Origin: Saprospiraceae bacterium | GTDB taxonomy: Bacteria > Bacteroidota > Bacteroidia > Chitinophagales > Saprospiraceae | Reading direction: 5' to 3' | DNA: 64,000 nt | Assembly: GCA_027488855.1 (NCBI GenBank) | Contig: JAIYAV010000095.1 | Coordinates: forward strand, 1 to 64,000 | Part shown: positions 8,796 through 19,228 of the stretch, piece by piece | Layout: each line of letters opens with the position of its first letter | How positions within the stretch are numbered: the first letter of the stretch is position 1 | Notes under the pieces: model-generated | What the model was told of the DNA's origin: nothing | The model's database searches: none | Seen by the model: only the letters and a program-made list of their open reading frames with translations | Made by a program: the position numbers and the translations under genes

Positions 8796-11700
8796 ATGAG
8801 ATTTTCTTGCATACTGCTTATTATATCTCTTTTCATTTGGGGTTGCACCAACAACAAAACAACCCTTTTTGAACAACTATCGCCTCAAAAAACCGGGGTG
8901 ACCTTCACCAATACCATCTCCGACAACGATTCCTTCAACATCCTGACTTACGAGTACATCTACAACGGTGGTGGCGTTGCCATCGCAGATTTTAACCAGG
9001 ACGGTTTGCAGGATTTGTTTTTTTCGGGTAATCAAGTTGAAAACAAGCTCTACTTGAACAAAGGAGACTGGAAGTTTGAAGACATTACCGCCCAAGCGGG
9101 GGTAGGAGGGAAGGAGCGTTGGAAATCCGGCGTAGCCATCACCGACCTCAATTACGATGGCCGCATGGATATTTACGTAGCTTGTATGACCTACTCCCCA
9201 GGATCTCGCCGGGCCAATTTATTTTACGTCAATCAGGGCAATGACAAAAACGGTCGCCCCACCTTTAACGAAATGGCTGCAGAATATGGCATTGCCGATA
9301 CTGCTTACACTACTGCCTGCGCTTTTTTGGATTATGACAATGATGGCGATCAGGATCTCTACCTTGCCGTCAATCACCAGCGCAAAAAAGGGAGTAACAA
9401 CTTGTCGGCCAATTCATTCCATTCCAGAAACCCAGATTCCATTTCCTATAACCACGATAAACTGTACCGCAACGATTGGGATGCGACGCGTAAACATGCA
9501 GTTTTTACAGACGTATCCCTGGCTGCCGGCATCAAAGGTGAAGGTTTTGGCTTGGCCATCAACATTACTGATTTGAACCGCGATGGTTGGAAAGACATCT
9601 ATGTGAGCAATGATTACCTCACCAACGATCACCTCTACATCAACAACCAGGACGGCACCTTCACAGATCGATTGGGAGAATACCTTAAACATACCTCCTA
9701 CTCCGCCATGGGCAATGAGGTGGTTGACCTTAACAACGATGGTTTGGTCGATATTCTCGCCGTCGATATGATGCCGGAGGACAACTATCGGCGCAAAACC
9801 ATGTTGCCAGCCAACAACTACAACACCTTTCAGAATTTTGAAGAGTTCAAATACGTGCACCAATATGTGCGCAATACCCTACAACTCAACCAGGGAAACG
9901 CCCCAGGCACCAACACTCCGGTTTTTAGCGAGATTGCCATGTTTGCTGGAATCAGTTCAACGGATTGGAGCTGGACGCCTCTTTCCGCAGATTTTGATCA
10001 GGATGGCTACCGCGATTTGATCGTTACCAATGGCTTCCCGAAAGATGTAACCGACCTGGATTTTGGTGACTACAACTCCAATGCCAATACTTATGCCTCG
10101 CCAGGTTTTTTGAACGACAACATTCCCTCCGTAAAGCTCAAAAACTACGCCTTCCGCAATCGGGGGGATTTGACTTTTGAAAACATGGGTGAAAAATGGG
10201 GGATTACGGAAACCTCCTTTTCCAATGGTGCCGCGTATGGGGATTTGGACAATGATGGGGATTTGGATTATGTGGTGAACAACATCAATGATCCGGCATC
10301 GATTTTTCGGAATAATGCCGTCGCGGGTGATCCGGACGACGACCGCGGGGATCGCACCAACGGGTGGTTATCCATAAAATTACACGGCGATTCCCTGAAC
10401 CCCATGGGCCTGGGCACCTGGATTGAAATCCAATACGGCGATAACCAAAAACAGGTTTGGGAACACAGCATCTATCGGGGCTACCTTTCCTCTATGCAGG
10501 CTTTGGCGCATTTTGGTTTGAGCAAAAATGAGGTCGTGGACAAGGTGATCATCACCTGGCCCAATCAAAAACAACAAATACTGACCCAAGTCAAAGCCAA
10601 TCAAGTACTGGACATCAAGTATCGGGATGCCAAACTCAGTCAGGCACCACCCCCTCCGCCGCCCGTTCAACCCTGGTTCAACAACGTGACGGCAGCAACT
10701 GGAGTGAACTACATACACACCGAAACGGATTTTATCGATTTTAACCTGCAACCCCTTTTGCCGCACAAGCTATCCCAATACGGCCCCGGCCTGGCCGTAG
10801 CCGATGTCAACGGTGACCAACTCGATGATTTCTATGTCTCGGCTGGTCACTTCCGCAAAGGGCGCTTCTTTATCCAAAAACCAGATGGCACCTTTCAGGA
10901 GCGCGACTTAGTGGAAGGGCCGGACGGTCGTGACAAACGGGGCGAAGACCTGGGCGTGTTGTTTTTTGACGCGGACGGGGACGGCGATGAAGATTTGTAC
11001 TCCGTGCGGGGTGGGGTAGAGTACCCAGCGGATGAACCTTCCTATCAGGATATTTTATACCTTAACAATGGTGGTCAATTTAGTCCAGCAAAAGGTGCCT
11101 TGCCGGCTTTCCTCAAAAGTGGCTCCTGTGTCAGAGCTGCCGATTACGATCGAGACGGCGATTTGGATCTCTTCATCGGCGGACGGGCCAAGCACAAAGA
11201 ATATCCCAAACCCCTGAGCAGTTATTTACTGCGCAATGAAAGTAAAGCGGGCAAGCCCAAATTTGTACTCGCAAACGATCAAGTCGCCCCCCAATTGAAT
11301 GATTTAGGCCTGGTGTGTGATGCACTGTGGACGGATTATGATCAGGACGGTTGGGTGGATTTGATGCTGGCCGGAGAATGGATGCCGCTGACCTTGTTCA
11401 AAAACAATCAAGGCAAATTGAGCAATGCGACCAAGGGCAGTGGTCTGGAAAATTTCCCGGGTTGGTGGAATAGTTTGGTTGGTGCTGATTTTGATGCAGA
11501 TGGCGACATCGATTACCTGGCTGGTAATCTAGGATTGAATACTTTGTTCAAAGCTTCGGACAAGTACCCCATTGGAGTGTACGCTGCCGACTTCGATGGC
11601 AACCAGGGGTTTGATGCCATTCCTTCTGTGTTTTTTCCCAATCAAAAAGGAGCACTGGAAGAATTCCCCTACCACAACCGATTGGACATGGACAAGCAGT

Positions 11701-12383
11701 TGATCCTCAGCAAGCGGAGTTACCTGATGCACGCCGAGTTTGCTCAAATCAACATGACCGAATATTTGAGCAACTTCCCGACCATCAAACCCCTGCATCT
11801 TACTGCTACCCACCTGCAAAGCAGTTTCATTCGCAATCTGGGTAAGGGGAAATTTGTAGTAGAGGCACTGCCCACTGCGGCTCAATTGGCCCCGATTTAT
11901 GGCATGATGGCTGGTGATTGGAATGCCGATGGCCACTTGGATGCCCTTTGTGTGGGCAACGACTATGGCATGGAAGTAACCACCGGGCATTGTGATGCCT
12001 TAAGTGGCTTGTTGTTATTGGGTAATGGCAAAGGTGGCTTTACCAATTGTTCTTTGCAACAATCTGGGTTTTATGTGCCCGGAGACGCCAAAAGTTTGGT
12101 GCAATTGGGCAATGCCAAAGGTGAATTGTACCTGGTTGCGGGGCAAAACCGTGGCCCATTACAAGTGTTTACTTCTTTTGCATCAGGTACAAAATTGTTG
12201 AACTATACCCAGAACGATGCGCAGGCTGAGGTAAAACTAAATGACGGCAAAGTTTTATTTTATGAGTTGTACCACGGCGCTGGTTTTTTATCTCAATCTG
12301 CTCGGAAAATTGCCATCCCTAAAATCGCAAAGGAAATAACCTATACTGATTTTAAGGGGAAAAAGCGGGTAGTCAAATTTTAA
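8796..12383 (+). CDS. VCBS/FG-GAP repeat protein with ASPIC/UnbV-type regions (CRTAC-like), probable lipoprotein
   Basis: Lipobox-like IWGCTNNK; many DxNxDGxxD repeats (DFNQDGLQDLFFSGN, DYDNDGDQDLYLAVN); GLGTWIEIQYGDNQKQVWEHSIYRGYLSSMQALAHFGL. Confidence 0.9.
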   Translation: MRFSCILLIISLFIWGCTNNKTTLFEQLSPQKTGVTFTNTISDNDSFNILTYEYIYNGGGVAIADFNQDGLQDLFFSGNQVENKLYLNKGDWKFEDITAQAGVGGKERWKSGVAITDLNYDGRMDIYVACMTYSPGSRRANLFYVNQGNDKNGRPTFNEMAAEYGIADTAYTTACAFLDYDNDGDQDLYLAVNHQRKKGSNNLSANSFHSRNPDSISYNHDKLYRNDWDATRKHAVFTDVSLAAGIKGEGFGLAINITDLNRDGWKDIYVSNDYLTNDHLYINNQDGTFTDRLGEYLKHTSYSAMGNEVVDLNNDGLVDILAVDMMPEDNYRRKTMLPANNYNTFQNFEEFKYVHQYVRNTLQLNQGNAPGTNTPVFSEIAMFAGISSTDWSWTPLSADFDQDGYRDLIVTNGFPKDVTDLDFGDYNSNANTYASPGFLNDNIPSVKLKNYAFRNRGDLTFENMGEKWGITETSFSNGAAYGDLDNDGDLDYVVNNINDPASIFRNNAVAGDPDDDRGDRTNGWLSIKLHGDSLNPMGLGTWIEIQYGDNQKQVWEHSIYRGYLSSMQALAHFGLSKNEVVDKVIITWPNQKQQILTQVKANQVLDIKYRDAKLSQAPPPPPPVQPWFNNVTAATGVNYIHTETDFIDFNLQPLLPHKLSQYGPGLAVADVNGDQLDDFYVSAGHFRKGRFFIQKPDGTFQERDLVEGPDGRDKRGEDLGVLFFDADGDGDEDLYSVRGGVEYPADEPSYQDILYLNNGGQFSPAKGALPAFLKSGSCVRAADYDRDGDLDLFIGGRAKHKEYPKPLSSYLLRNESKAGKPKFVLANDQVAPQLNDLGLVCDALWTDYDQDGWVDLMLAGEWMPLTLFKNNQGKLSNATKGSGLENFPGWWNSLVGADFDADGDIDYLAGNLGLNTLFKASDKYPIGVYAADFDGNQGFDAIPSVFFPNQKGALEEFPYHNRLDMDKQLILSKRSYLMHAEFAQINMTEYLSNFPTIKPLHLTATHLQSSFIRNLGKGKFVVEALPTAAQLAPIYGMMAGDWNADGHLDALCVGNDYGMEVTTGHCDALSGLLLLGNGKGGFTNCSLQQSGFYVPGDAKSLVQLGNAKGELYLVAGQNRGPLQVFTSFASGTKLLNYTQNDAQAEVKLNDGKVLFYELYHGAGFLSQSARKIAIPKIAKEITYTDFKGKKRVVKF

Positions 12384-12406
12384 TTCAACAGTTAAATCTA
12401 AAAGCG

Positions 12407-13936
12407 TTGACTAAGCTCAATACCTTTTCAATTGTAGTGTTTGTTGGTTTACTTTTCTTGGTTTGGACAAATACGGCCTGTGATCAAAAAGAACAGGACC
12501 AAAAACTGGCAGAACTGTACTGTGGGGCCTGTCATATTTTCCCCAAACCGAATTTGCTGGACAAAAAAGGCTGGGAAAAAGGTGTTTTGCCACAAATGGC
12601 GATCCGAATGGGGATAGCTGATCCAGATTTCAATGAGTTAAACCCAGAAGAATACCAAACCATTCTCGAAAAAGGCGGCTTGCCACTAAAGCCGATGATC
12701 AGTAAAAAAGATTGGAGTAAGATAGTGGCTTATTACCTCAAAAATGCTCCTGACAATATACCTGCTCAGCAGGGCGCTTTGCCGATCTCAGTCGATACTC
12801 AACTGTTTAAGCCGCAGATCGTATGGCAATCTCCAGGGGAAAGACCCAATTTTTCCATGTTAAAATACTTGCCCGAGCAAAAAACCTTGGTTGCAGGGCA
12901 GCGGGAAGGGAAAGTGTATTTGTTTAAAGGAGCTAAGCAGGAGCTCCAGGATTCTTTGTTCACACCATCCGCTGCCAGCGATGTCCACATCGCTCAAAAT
13001 GGCCAGCTCCAATTGTTGTTGATGGGGAAAATGGATCCCAATGATGCTTACTCCGGGGCTTTACTCGAAATTGGGAAAAAAGCAGGGCGTTGGGAAGTCA
13101 TGCGCAGCATCGTGAATTCACTGAATCGCCCGGTACAGTTTGCTCCGTTTGATCAAAGTAAGAATGGCGAAGAGGCCTTTGCCATCAGTGAATTTGGGCA
13201 TTATACCGGAGGTTTGAGTTGGCACGAAAGAACAGCTGATGGGAAAAGTAAAGTCTATCAACTCTTCAATGGACCGGGTGCTCGGGTTGCCCATGTGGTT
13301 GATTTAGACCAGGATGGTAAACAAGATATTGTGGCACTGCTCAGCCAGGGGGATGAAAAGATCATTTGGTTTAAAAACCTGGGTAAAGGGGTATTCGATC
13401 CAAGGCTGCTTGCTCGTTTTTCACCCATTTATGGATCCAGTTATTTGGACATCAAAGACATCAATCAGGATGGAAAACTAGACCTCATCCATTCGGCGGG
13501 AGACAATTATGATTACAGTTATGCTTTGAAAGGATACCACGGCATTCGCATTTTGCTGAACCAGGGGAACCAATACTTTGTGGAAAAGAAATTTTTGCCA
13601 CTTCACGGAGTAGGTAAAGTACTGGTAGAGGATTTTGATCAGGATGGCAAACCAGATTTGGCTTGCACCGCTTATTTTCCTGACTTTGCGCAAAAGCCTT
13701 TGGGTGGTTTTGTGGTATTCAAAAATTTGGGAAACTTGAACTTTAGTGCCCATACTTTCCCCATGGCTGATGCGGCCAATTGGTTGCTGATGGACAAAGG
13801 AGATGTGGACCAAGATGGTGATTGTGACATTGTACTGGGAGCTTGCAGCATCAATAATACGGTGCCCAAACCACTGCGCCAAACCTGGAATCAACAGGGA
13901 ATCGGCGTTTTACTCTTCAAAAACCAACTTAAGTAG
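12407..13936 (+). CDS. VCBS/FG-GAP repeat protein with an N-terminal cytochrome-c-like CxxCH motif
   Basis: YCGACHIFPKPN near the N-terminus; DLDQDGKQDIV, DINQDGKLDLI, DVDQDGDCDIV repeats; TTG start. Confidence 0.85.
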   Translation: MTKLNTFSIVVFVGLLFLVWTNTACDQKEQDQKLAELYCGACHIFPKPNLLDKKGWEKGVLPQMAIRMGIADPDFNELNPEEYQTILEKGGLPLKPMISKKDWSKIVAYYLKNAPDNIPAQQGALPISVDTQLFKPQIVWQSPGERPNFSMLKYLPEQKTLVAGQREGKVYLFKGAKQELQDSLFTPSAASDVHIAQNGQLQLLLMGKMDPNDAYSGALLEIGKKAGRWEVMRSIVNSLNRPVQFAPFDQSKNGEEAFAISEFGHYTGGLSWHERTADGKSKVYQLFNGPGARVAHVVDLDQDGKQDIVALLSQGDEKIIWFKNLGKGVFDPRLLARFSPIYGSSYLDIKDINQDGKLDLIHSAGDNYDYSYALKGYHGIRILLNQGNQYFVEKKFLPLHGVGKVLVEDFDQDGKPDLACTAYFPDFAQKPLGGFVVFKNLGNLNFSAHTFPMADAANWLLMDKGDVDQDGDCDIVLGACSINNTVPKPLRQTWNQQGIGVLLFKNQLK

Positions 13937-13950
13937 CTCAAATTATGTAA

Positions 13951-14100
13951 GAGCAGCTTCGCTGCCTATTGTTCACCACGACGACACGACGAACACGACG
14001 ATTTACGCACTTCGTGCGTTCTGAGCACGACGCTTGCGTCGTGAAGTGCGGAGCGAATCGTCGTGTCGTCGTGGTGAAAAAAACAAACAGCGGAGCTGTT
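13951..14100. repeat. CACGACG-family palindrome, copy C (no cargo): 21-bp perfect outer stem with internal and flanking hairpins
   Basis: ttcaccacgacgacacgacga (13972-13992) / tcgtcgtgtcgtcgtggtgaa (14058-14078); hairpins gcagc-ttc-gctgc, acgcac-ttc-gtgcgt, cacgacgc-tt-gcgtcgtg, aacagc-gga-gctgtt. Confidence 0.9.
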
Positions 14101-14179
14101 GACTGCGTAATGTGAGTTAAGTAACCTATGCTGGGCGCAAAATCGCACAGCTTTTCCCGTTTTTTCCAATCACGTTCAT

Positions 14180-14187
14180 TATCTTTG
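14180..14187 (+). promoter_or_regulatory. Candidate TAnnTTTG -7 element upstream of transketolase
   Basis: TATCTTTG about 57 bp before the ATG, T-rich tract upstream. Confidence 0.4.
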
Positions 14188-14243
14188 GCGGATTCTTTTT
14201 GATAAACAAACAATTAACACACAAACTGCTATCAATTTAAGTT

Positions 14244-16274
14244 ATGGCAAATAACCTTTCTCTGCGGGCTGCCGACAACATTCGTATCCTGTCGGCGGCA
14301 ATGGTAGAAAAAGCACAATCTGGTCACCCTGGTGGCCCCATGGGTGGTGCTGATTTTACCCATGTGCTTTATTCCGAGTTTTTGGAATACGATCCAAGCG
14401 ACATGCATTGGCCACTACGCGACCGCTTTTTTCTCGACCCAGGCCACATGTCGGCCATGTTGTACGGGCAACAAGCCTTGTTGGGTAACTACACCATGGA
14501 AGAAATTAGCAATTTCCGCCAATGGGGTAGTCCAACTCCAGGACACCCGGAAGTAGACGTTGAGCGGGGTATTGAAAACACTTCTGGTCCGCTGGGTTTA
14601 GGGCACACTTTTGGCATTGGCGCAGCTATTGCTGAGCGCTTTTTGGTTCAACGTTTTGGGGAGGAAGTTGCCCACAAAACCTACATCTACATCTCCGACG
14701 GCGGTGTGCAGGAAGAAATTTCGCAAGGCGCTGGCCGGATTGCTGGCTTTTTGGGCTTGGGCAACATTGTGATGTTCTACGACGCCAACGATATTCAGCT
14801 TTCTACGGAGGTTGATGCGGTAACCAATGAAGATACTGCTAAAAAATACGAAGCCTGGCATTGGCATGTACAAACCATAGTTGGCAACGACCACGACGCG
14901 ATTCGCGCTGCCATCAAAGCCGCCCTTGCTGAAACGGATCGCCCTTCTTTGATCATCGGCAAAACCATCATGGGCAAAGGGGTGAAAAAAGAAGATGGCT
15001 CTGCTTTTGAAGGTGAAGTGGAATTGCACGGCAAACCACTGGGGCAATCCAAAGCTTCTTATGCCAAAACCATTGAAGGTTTGGGCGGGGATACCAGCAA
15101 TCCTTTCCAGATTTTCCCCGATGTAGCGGAATATTACGCAGGGGTTTTGGAGCAAAAGCGCAAAGCTGCCGCTGCCCGCAAAGCCAAATTTGCGAGTTGG
15201 GAACAAGCCAACCCTGCTCAAGCTGCCAAACTCTCCACTTGGTTGAGTGGCAAACTGCCCGAAATCAACTGGGGTGAAATAGTCCAAAAAGAAAACGATG
15301 CTACCCGCAACGCTTCCGGCAATGTACTGGCTTACCTGGCCGGAAAAGTAGAAAACCTCATTGTGGCTTCAGCCGACTTGAGCAATTCTGACAAAACGGA
15401 TAGCTTTTTGAAAAAGACCCATGCCTTTACCCATGGCGATTTTTCAGGTTCGTTCCTGCAAGCTGGGGTGGCTGAGTTGACCATGGCTGCTTTGTCGATT
15501 GGTATGTCACTGCACGGTGGAGTCATTCCAGCATGTGCTACTTTCTTCGCTTTTTCGGATTACATGAAACCCGCCATTCGGGTGGCTGCTTTGATGGAGA
15601 CGCAAGTGATTTTTATTTGGACCCACGATGCTTTCCGGGTAGGGGAGGACGGGCCTACGCACCAACCCATCGAGCAGGAAGCGCAGTTGCGTTTGTTGGA
15701 GCAGTTGAAAAACCACTCTGGTAAAAATGGCGTTTTGGCGCTGCGCCCCGCCGATAGCCACGAAACCACCATTTGCTGGAAACTGGCCTTGGAAAACCAG
15801 GATTCACCTTCGGGCTTGATCCTGTCCCGCCAAAACATCAATGATTTGCCCGCAGCATCCAGCCGATTCGCGGAGGCTAGCCAGGCTGAACGGGGTGCTT
15901 ACATCGTGCAGAACTGTGATGGTACACCAGATGTGATTTTGGTCGCCAATGGCTCCGAAGTAGCAACCTTGGTTGATGCGGCTAAAAAACTGAGCGAAGA
16001 GAAAGCTTTGAAGGTACGGATTGTATCTGCTCCCTCTGAAGGCTTGTTCCGTAACCAATCGGTGGATTATCAAGAAACGGTATTGCCCTCGAATGTACCT
16101 ACTTTTGGACTTACCGCAGGTTTGCCAGTTACCATGCGTGGCTTGGTCGGAACCCGTGGCAAGGTTTGGGGTTTGAGCCATTTTGGGTATTCAGCACCGT
16201 TCAAAGTGTTGGATGAAAAATTTGGTTTTACGCCAGACAATGTCTTCAACCAGGTGATAGAAATGTTGGGATAA
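14244..16274 (+). CDS. tkt: Transketolase
   Basis: ADNIRILSAAMVEKAQSGHPGGPMGGADF; thiamine-PP region; THDAFRVGEDGPTHQPIEQ. Confidence 0.95.
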   Translation: MANNLSLRAADNIRILSAAMVEKAQSGHPGGPMGGADFTHVLYSEFLEYDPSDMHWPLRDRFFLDPGHMSAMLYGQQALLGNYTMEEISNFRQWGSPTPGHPEVDVERGIENTSGPLGLGHTFGIGAAIAERFLVQRFGEEVAHKTYIYISDGGVQEEISQGAGRIAGFLGLGNIVMFYDANDIQLSTEVDAVTNEDTAKKYEAWHWHVQTIVGNDHDAIRAAIKAALAETDRPSLIIGKTIMGKGVKKEDGSAFEGEVELHGKPLGQSKASYAKTIEGLGGDTSNPFQIFPDVAEYYAGVLEQKRKAAAARKAKFASWEQANPAQAAKLSTWLSGKLPEINWGEIVQKENDATRNASGNVLAYLAGKVENLIVASADLSNSDKTDSFLKKTHAFTHGDFSGSFLQAGVAELTMAALSIGMSLHGGVIPACATFFAFSDYMKPAIRVAALMETQVIFIWTHDAFRVGEDGPTHQPIEQEAQLRLLEQLKNHSGKNGVLALRPADSHETTICWKLALENQDSPSGLILSRQNINDLPAASSRFAEASQAERGAYIVQNCDGTPDVILVANGSEVATLVDAAKKLSEEKALKVRIVSAPSEGLFRNQSVDYQETVLPSNVPTFGLTAGLPVTMRGLVGTRGKVWGLSHFGYSAPFKVLDEKFGFTPDNVFNQVIEMLG

Positions 16275-16290
16275 TTTCCGACAAGTGCCA

Positions 16291-16338
16291 AAAGCAAAGA
16301 GGCTTCCCGTTTTTCAACGAGAAGCCTCTTGCTTTTTA
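16291..16338. terminator. Bidirectional terminator-like hairpin between convergent tkt and TPR genes
   Basis: agcaaagaggcttc … gaagcctcttgctttttacc. Confidence 0.65.
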
Positions 16339-16358
16339 CCGAAATTCCATCAGTAAAA

Positions 16359-17981
16359 TCATCGATTCTGTTTATTCCCACCGGAGGCTTTGATGGCTTC
16401 CTCCAACATCTTTTTGTTTTCTGGTGCTTCCTTGTTGGCAGGATCAAGCGCAATGATCTTGTCAAAGAAAGGGAGTGCGGTTGTATAATCACCCATGGTA
16501 TTGGCAAAATACCCTGCGAGATAGTTGTAAGCTTCAATGGCGCTGCGCTTTTTGAAATCCGTATCTATCTTTGGTTCGGTCAATGACAGGAATTTCTCAT
16601 AGTAAGGTTTGGCCAGGGTAACCTTCGCTTTGGCAGTGTCCAATTTGGTATTGGTTTTGGCACGCATCAACCAGCCTGGACCGTAATCCGGTACGATTTC
16701 GTTTACTTTACGGAAAGCAGTATCCGCCAGTGAATAGTTCTTTTGTTGGTACTCGCTGTTGCCAATAAACCACCAATCCTGGTTGGTCGCTTTCACTTTG
16801 GAGATCTTGGCGTAATACGCTTTGCTCGCCATTGGATAGTTCTTGGCATCAGTGTAATACATTTTGGCGATCATGTCGTACACTTCCACTTTGGTACTGT
16901 CCAATTCGATTACCTTCATGAAGTTTTCTGAAGCAAGATCGTATTCTTTCATTTTGGCGGCAGCTTTGGCGTAGTTTTCGTAATCGATAGCAAATTTTTT
17001 GCGCGCTACTTCTTTTTCGAAAAACAACTTTGAACTTTCCAGTGCTTCCTTGTACTTTTCCTTTTGTACATAAGCCCAAGCCAAATAGCGGTAAACTTCG
17101 CTGCGGTTTGGATCTTGCTGCAATACGGTTTGAGCTTCGGTGATACCACGGTCAAAATCGTTTACGATACCCACCAAGTAACGCACCAAACGTACCCGTG
17201 CATCAATGTCGGAACCGGCCAGGTCTACGTATTTAGACAGGATTGGAGTTCCTTTGGTATATTGCTTGTTGTCAAAATACACTTCGTATAATGCCTTGTA
17301 TGCAGGCGGGTAACTAGGGAACTTGGCGATGATGTCCTCTAGGTTTTTTTGCCCCACATCCTTGATGCCATTTCGGATGTAAGTCAACGCAATCTTCATT
17401 TGAATTTCAGGATTTTCCTTATCCTTTTCAGCGGCGAATTGATAATTGGTCAGGGCTTCGCCAATTTTGTCAGATGCCATTTGTGCATCGCCCAATAGCA
17501 TGAAATAGCGTGGATTTTTGGTGTCATTGTCTCTGGCCAACGTGAAGTTGTTCAAAGCCTTTTCAATATCAGGCTTTTGACAGTTCAAAAAGGCGCTACC
17601 AATTAGGGAATAAGCTTCAGCAGGTTTTTTCTTTACGGAGCGCAAGGCTCGGCCAAAAGCTTTTTCCGCGTCTTGAGCCAATCCTTTATCCAGCGCAATT
17701 TTCCCAACACCTACGTGGGGAGAGGATGCTTCAGGCGCAAGCGCGAGCCCTTTATTGTACCAGAAAGCAGCAGAATCCTGTGCTTCATCAAAGTAGAAGG
17801 TTTCGCCTAGGTAATAATAGCCATCACCGTTAGTTGGTTCTTTTTTGATCAACTCCCGAGCCATTTTGCGGGCGCCTGAGATGTTTTCATCCGACAGCAT
17901 CTTCTGAATTTCCGCAACAGTTTGCGCAAACATCCCTTGCGAAACCAAAATGAATACAGACCACAACACAAGTTTCTTCAT
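16359..17981 (-). CDS. Tetratricopeptide repeat protein with signal peptide
   Basis: MKKLVLWSVFILVSQGMFAQTVAEIQKML; repeated TPR-like segments. Confidence 0.85.
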   Translation of the reverse strand: MKKLVLWSVFILVSQGMFAQTVAEIQKMLSDENISGARKMARELIKKEPTNGDGYYYLGETFYFDEAQDSAAFWYNKGLALAPEASSPHVGVGKIALDKGLAQDAEKAFGRALRSVKKKPAEAYSLIGSAFLNCQKPDIEKALNNFTLARDNDTKNPRYFMLLGDAQMASDKIGEALTNYQFAAEKDKENPEIQMKIALTYIRNGIKDVGQKNLEDIIAKFPSYPPAYKALYEVYFDNKQYTKGTPILSKYVDLAGSDIDARVRLVRYLVGIVNDFDRGITEAQTVLQQDPNRSEVYRYLAWAYVQKEKYKEALESSKLFFEKEVARKKFAIDYENYAKAAAKMKEYDLASENFMKVIELDSTKVEVYDMIAKMYYTDAKNYPMASKAYYAKISKVKATNQDWWFIGNSEYQQKNYSLADTAFRKVNEIVPDYGPGWLMRAKTNTKLDTAKAKVTLAKPYYEKFLSLTEPKIDTDFKKRSAIEAYNYLAGYFANTMGDYTTALPFFDKIIALDPANKEAPENKKMLEEAIKASGGNKQNR

Positions 17982-18015
17982 TGCCGATGAATTTTGAATG
18001 GTTAGCACTTACTTG

Positions 18016-18966
18016 TTATTTTCCAAGTTTAAAAGGTTTTGAATAAATTTCGATATTGTATGGAACCCTGTAAAAGGGTGGAATACCAGCTTTTTGAATG
18101 ATTCTTTGACCGATATCGCCAGAAACGAAGGAAGCGAAACCAGTACCCAAACCCGATCGCCCTTCTCTGCTGATGATGTACACGGTTCGACTGAAGGGAT
18201 ATAGGGTATCAATTAAATAGGTCGCAAAAGGTTGGTAAAAACCCTTACGCGTATCTTTTGGGCGTGGAGAAATGGCCAAAAGTCTTGCTTCTTTAAGCAT
18301 TTTTTTGGTCAAGGGATCATCATAATCGCTGATCCAGCTGTAGCCGATAATTCCCAGTGCATTGGGATTTTTGGCCACATAATCTACCACGGAAAGATTG
18401 TCTTTTAGTGCATACACATTGCTGGGCAATTTTTTTTGATGTGTTTGCTCCAAAATGTATTGTACAGTACTGGAGTTTTGGTTGTCAAAAACGATGTTGA
18501 TCTTTCCGTTACTAGTATTGGGACTGAGCTCAGCCCAGCTCGTCACCTGGCCACTTAAAACTTTAAGAATTTCTTCACTAGTCAATGCTGTATCGGGATT
18601 ACTGGGGTTAGTCAAAAAGGCTACAGCATCAGTAGCAATTGGGGTGTAGCGTGGGGTGATGTTAATTTTTTTAAAAAAAGCTTCTTCTTTGGAGTTGAGT
18701 TTACGGGCAGATATAATGATATTGCTACTGTCCTTTAGGAAGTAATTCATGGCTTGGTTGCCAGGCAAATATTTGACATTGAGACTTGCCGCAGGGTAGG
18801 TGTGTTCAAATATGTCTTCTTCGGCCGCAACAATGGGGAGTAGCGTCTCATCAGCAACGATGGTGATTTCGCCCATGGTAGGTGTATCTGTGTCCGTTTT
18901 ATCGGAGGCACACCCTGATTCTACGAATAGGGCAATACAAATTAGAGCGAAAGTTGGGAATCGCAT
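18016..18966 (-). CDS. PstS-like phosphate ABC transporter substrate-binding family lipoprotein
   Basis: SGCASDKTD lipobox; GEITIVADETLLPIVAAEEDIFEHTYP…; YPFSRTVYIISREGRSGLGTGFASFVSGDIGQRIIQKAG. Confidence 0.85.
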   Translation of the reverse strand: MRFPTFALICIALFVESGCASDKTDTDTPTMGEITIVADETLLPIVAAEEDIFEHTYPAASLNVKYLPGNQAMNYFLKDSSNIIISARKLNSKEEAFFKKINITPRYTPIATDAVAFLTNPSNPDTALTSEEILKVLSGQVTSWAELSPNTSNGKINIVFDNQNSSTVQYILEQTHQKKLPSNVYALKDNLSVVDYVAKNPNALGIIGYSWISDYDDPLTKKMLKEARLLAISPRPKDTRKGFYQPFATYLIDTLYPFSRTVYIISREGRSGLGTGFASFVSGDIGQRIIQKAGIPPFYRVPYNIEIYSKPFKLGK

Positions 18967-18969
18967 GTG

Positions 18970-19158
18970 TTATCCTTCTTGTTGTTTTGGGATGAATAAT
19001 CCTCGGATGAGTCTAAAGGCACCATAGAGAATTGCCCCATATCCGAGAACAGCATCAAAAATTTTATCTTGCATTGGATGGTACTTGAGTACGAACCAAC
19101 CAATTGCTATGTAACCAATGCCTACAGTGATTACGAGAACAATCTTTAGAATATTCAT
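18970..19158 (-). CDS. Small (62 aa) predicted membrane protein
   Basis: Two hydrophobic segments, tight spacing between the tonB-like and pstS-like genes. Confidence 0.6.
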   Translation of the reverse strand: MNILKIVLVITVGIGYIAIGWFVLKYHPMQDKIFDAVLGYGAILYGAFRLIRGLFIPKQQEG

Positions 19159-19228
19159 TCAGGTAAGAAGAGAAGGAAGGTTACCAGCTGCAAATTTCTT
19201 TGTAGCAATGGCAACCTTCCTCTGGTGA

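Noticed and set aside
8796-12383. Integrin-like eukaryotic transfer
   Set aside because: FG-GAP/VCBS and UnbV-type repeats are common in Bacteroidota; no need for a transfer explanation.
14598-15287. 229-aa minus-strand ORF
   Set aside because: Antisense to transketolase; no motif support.
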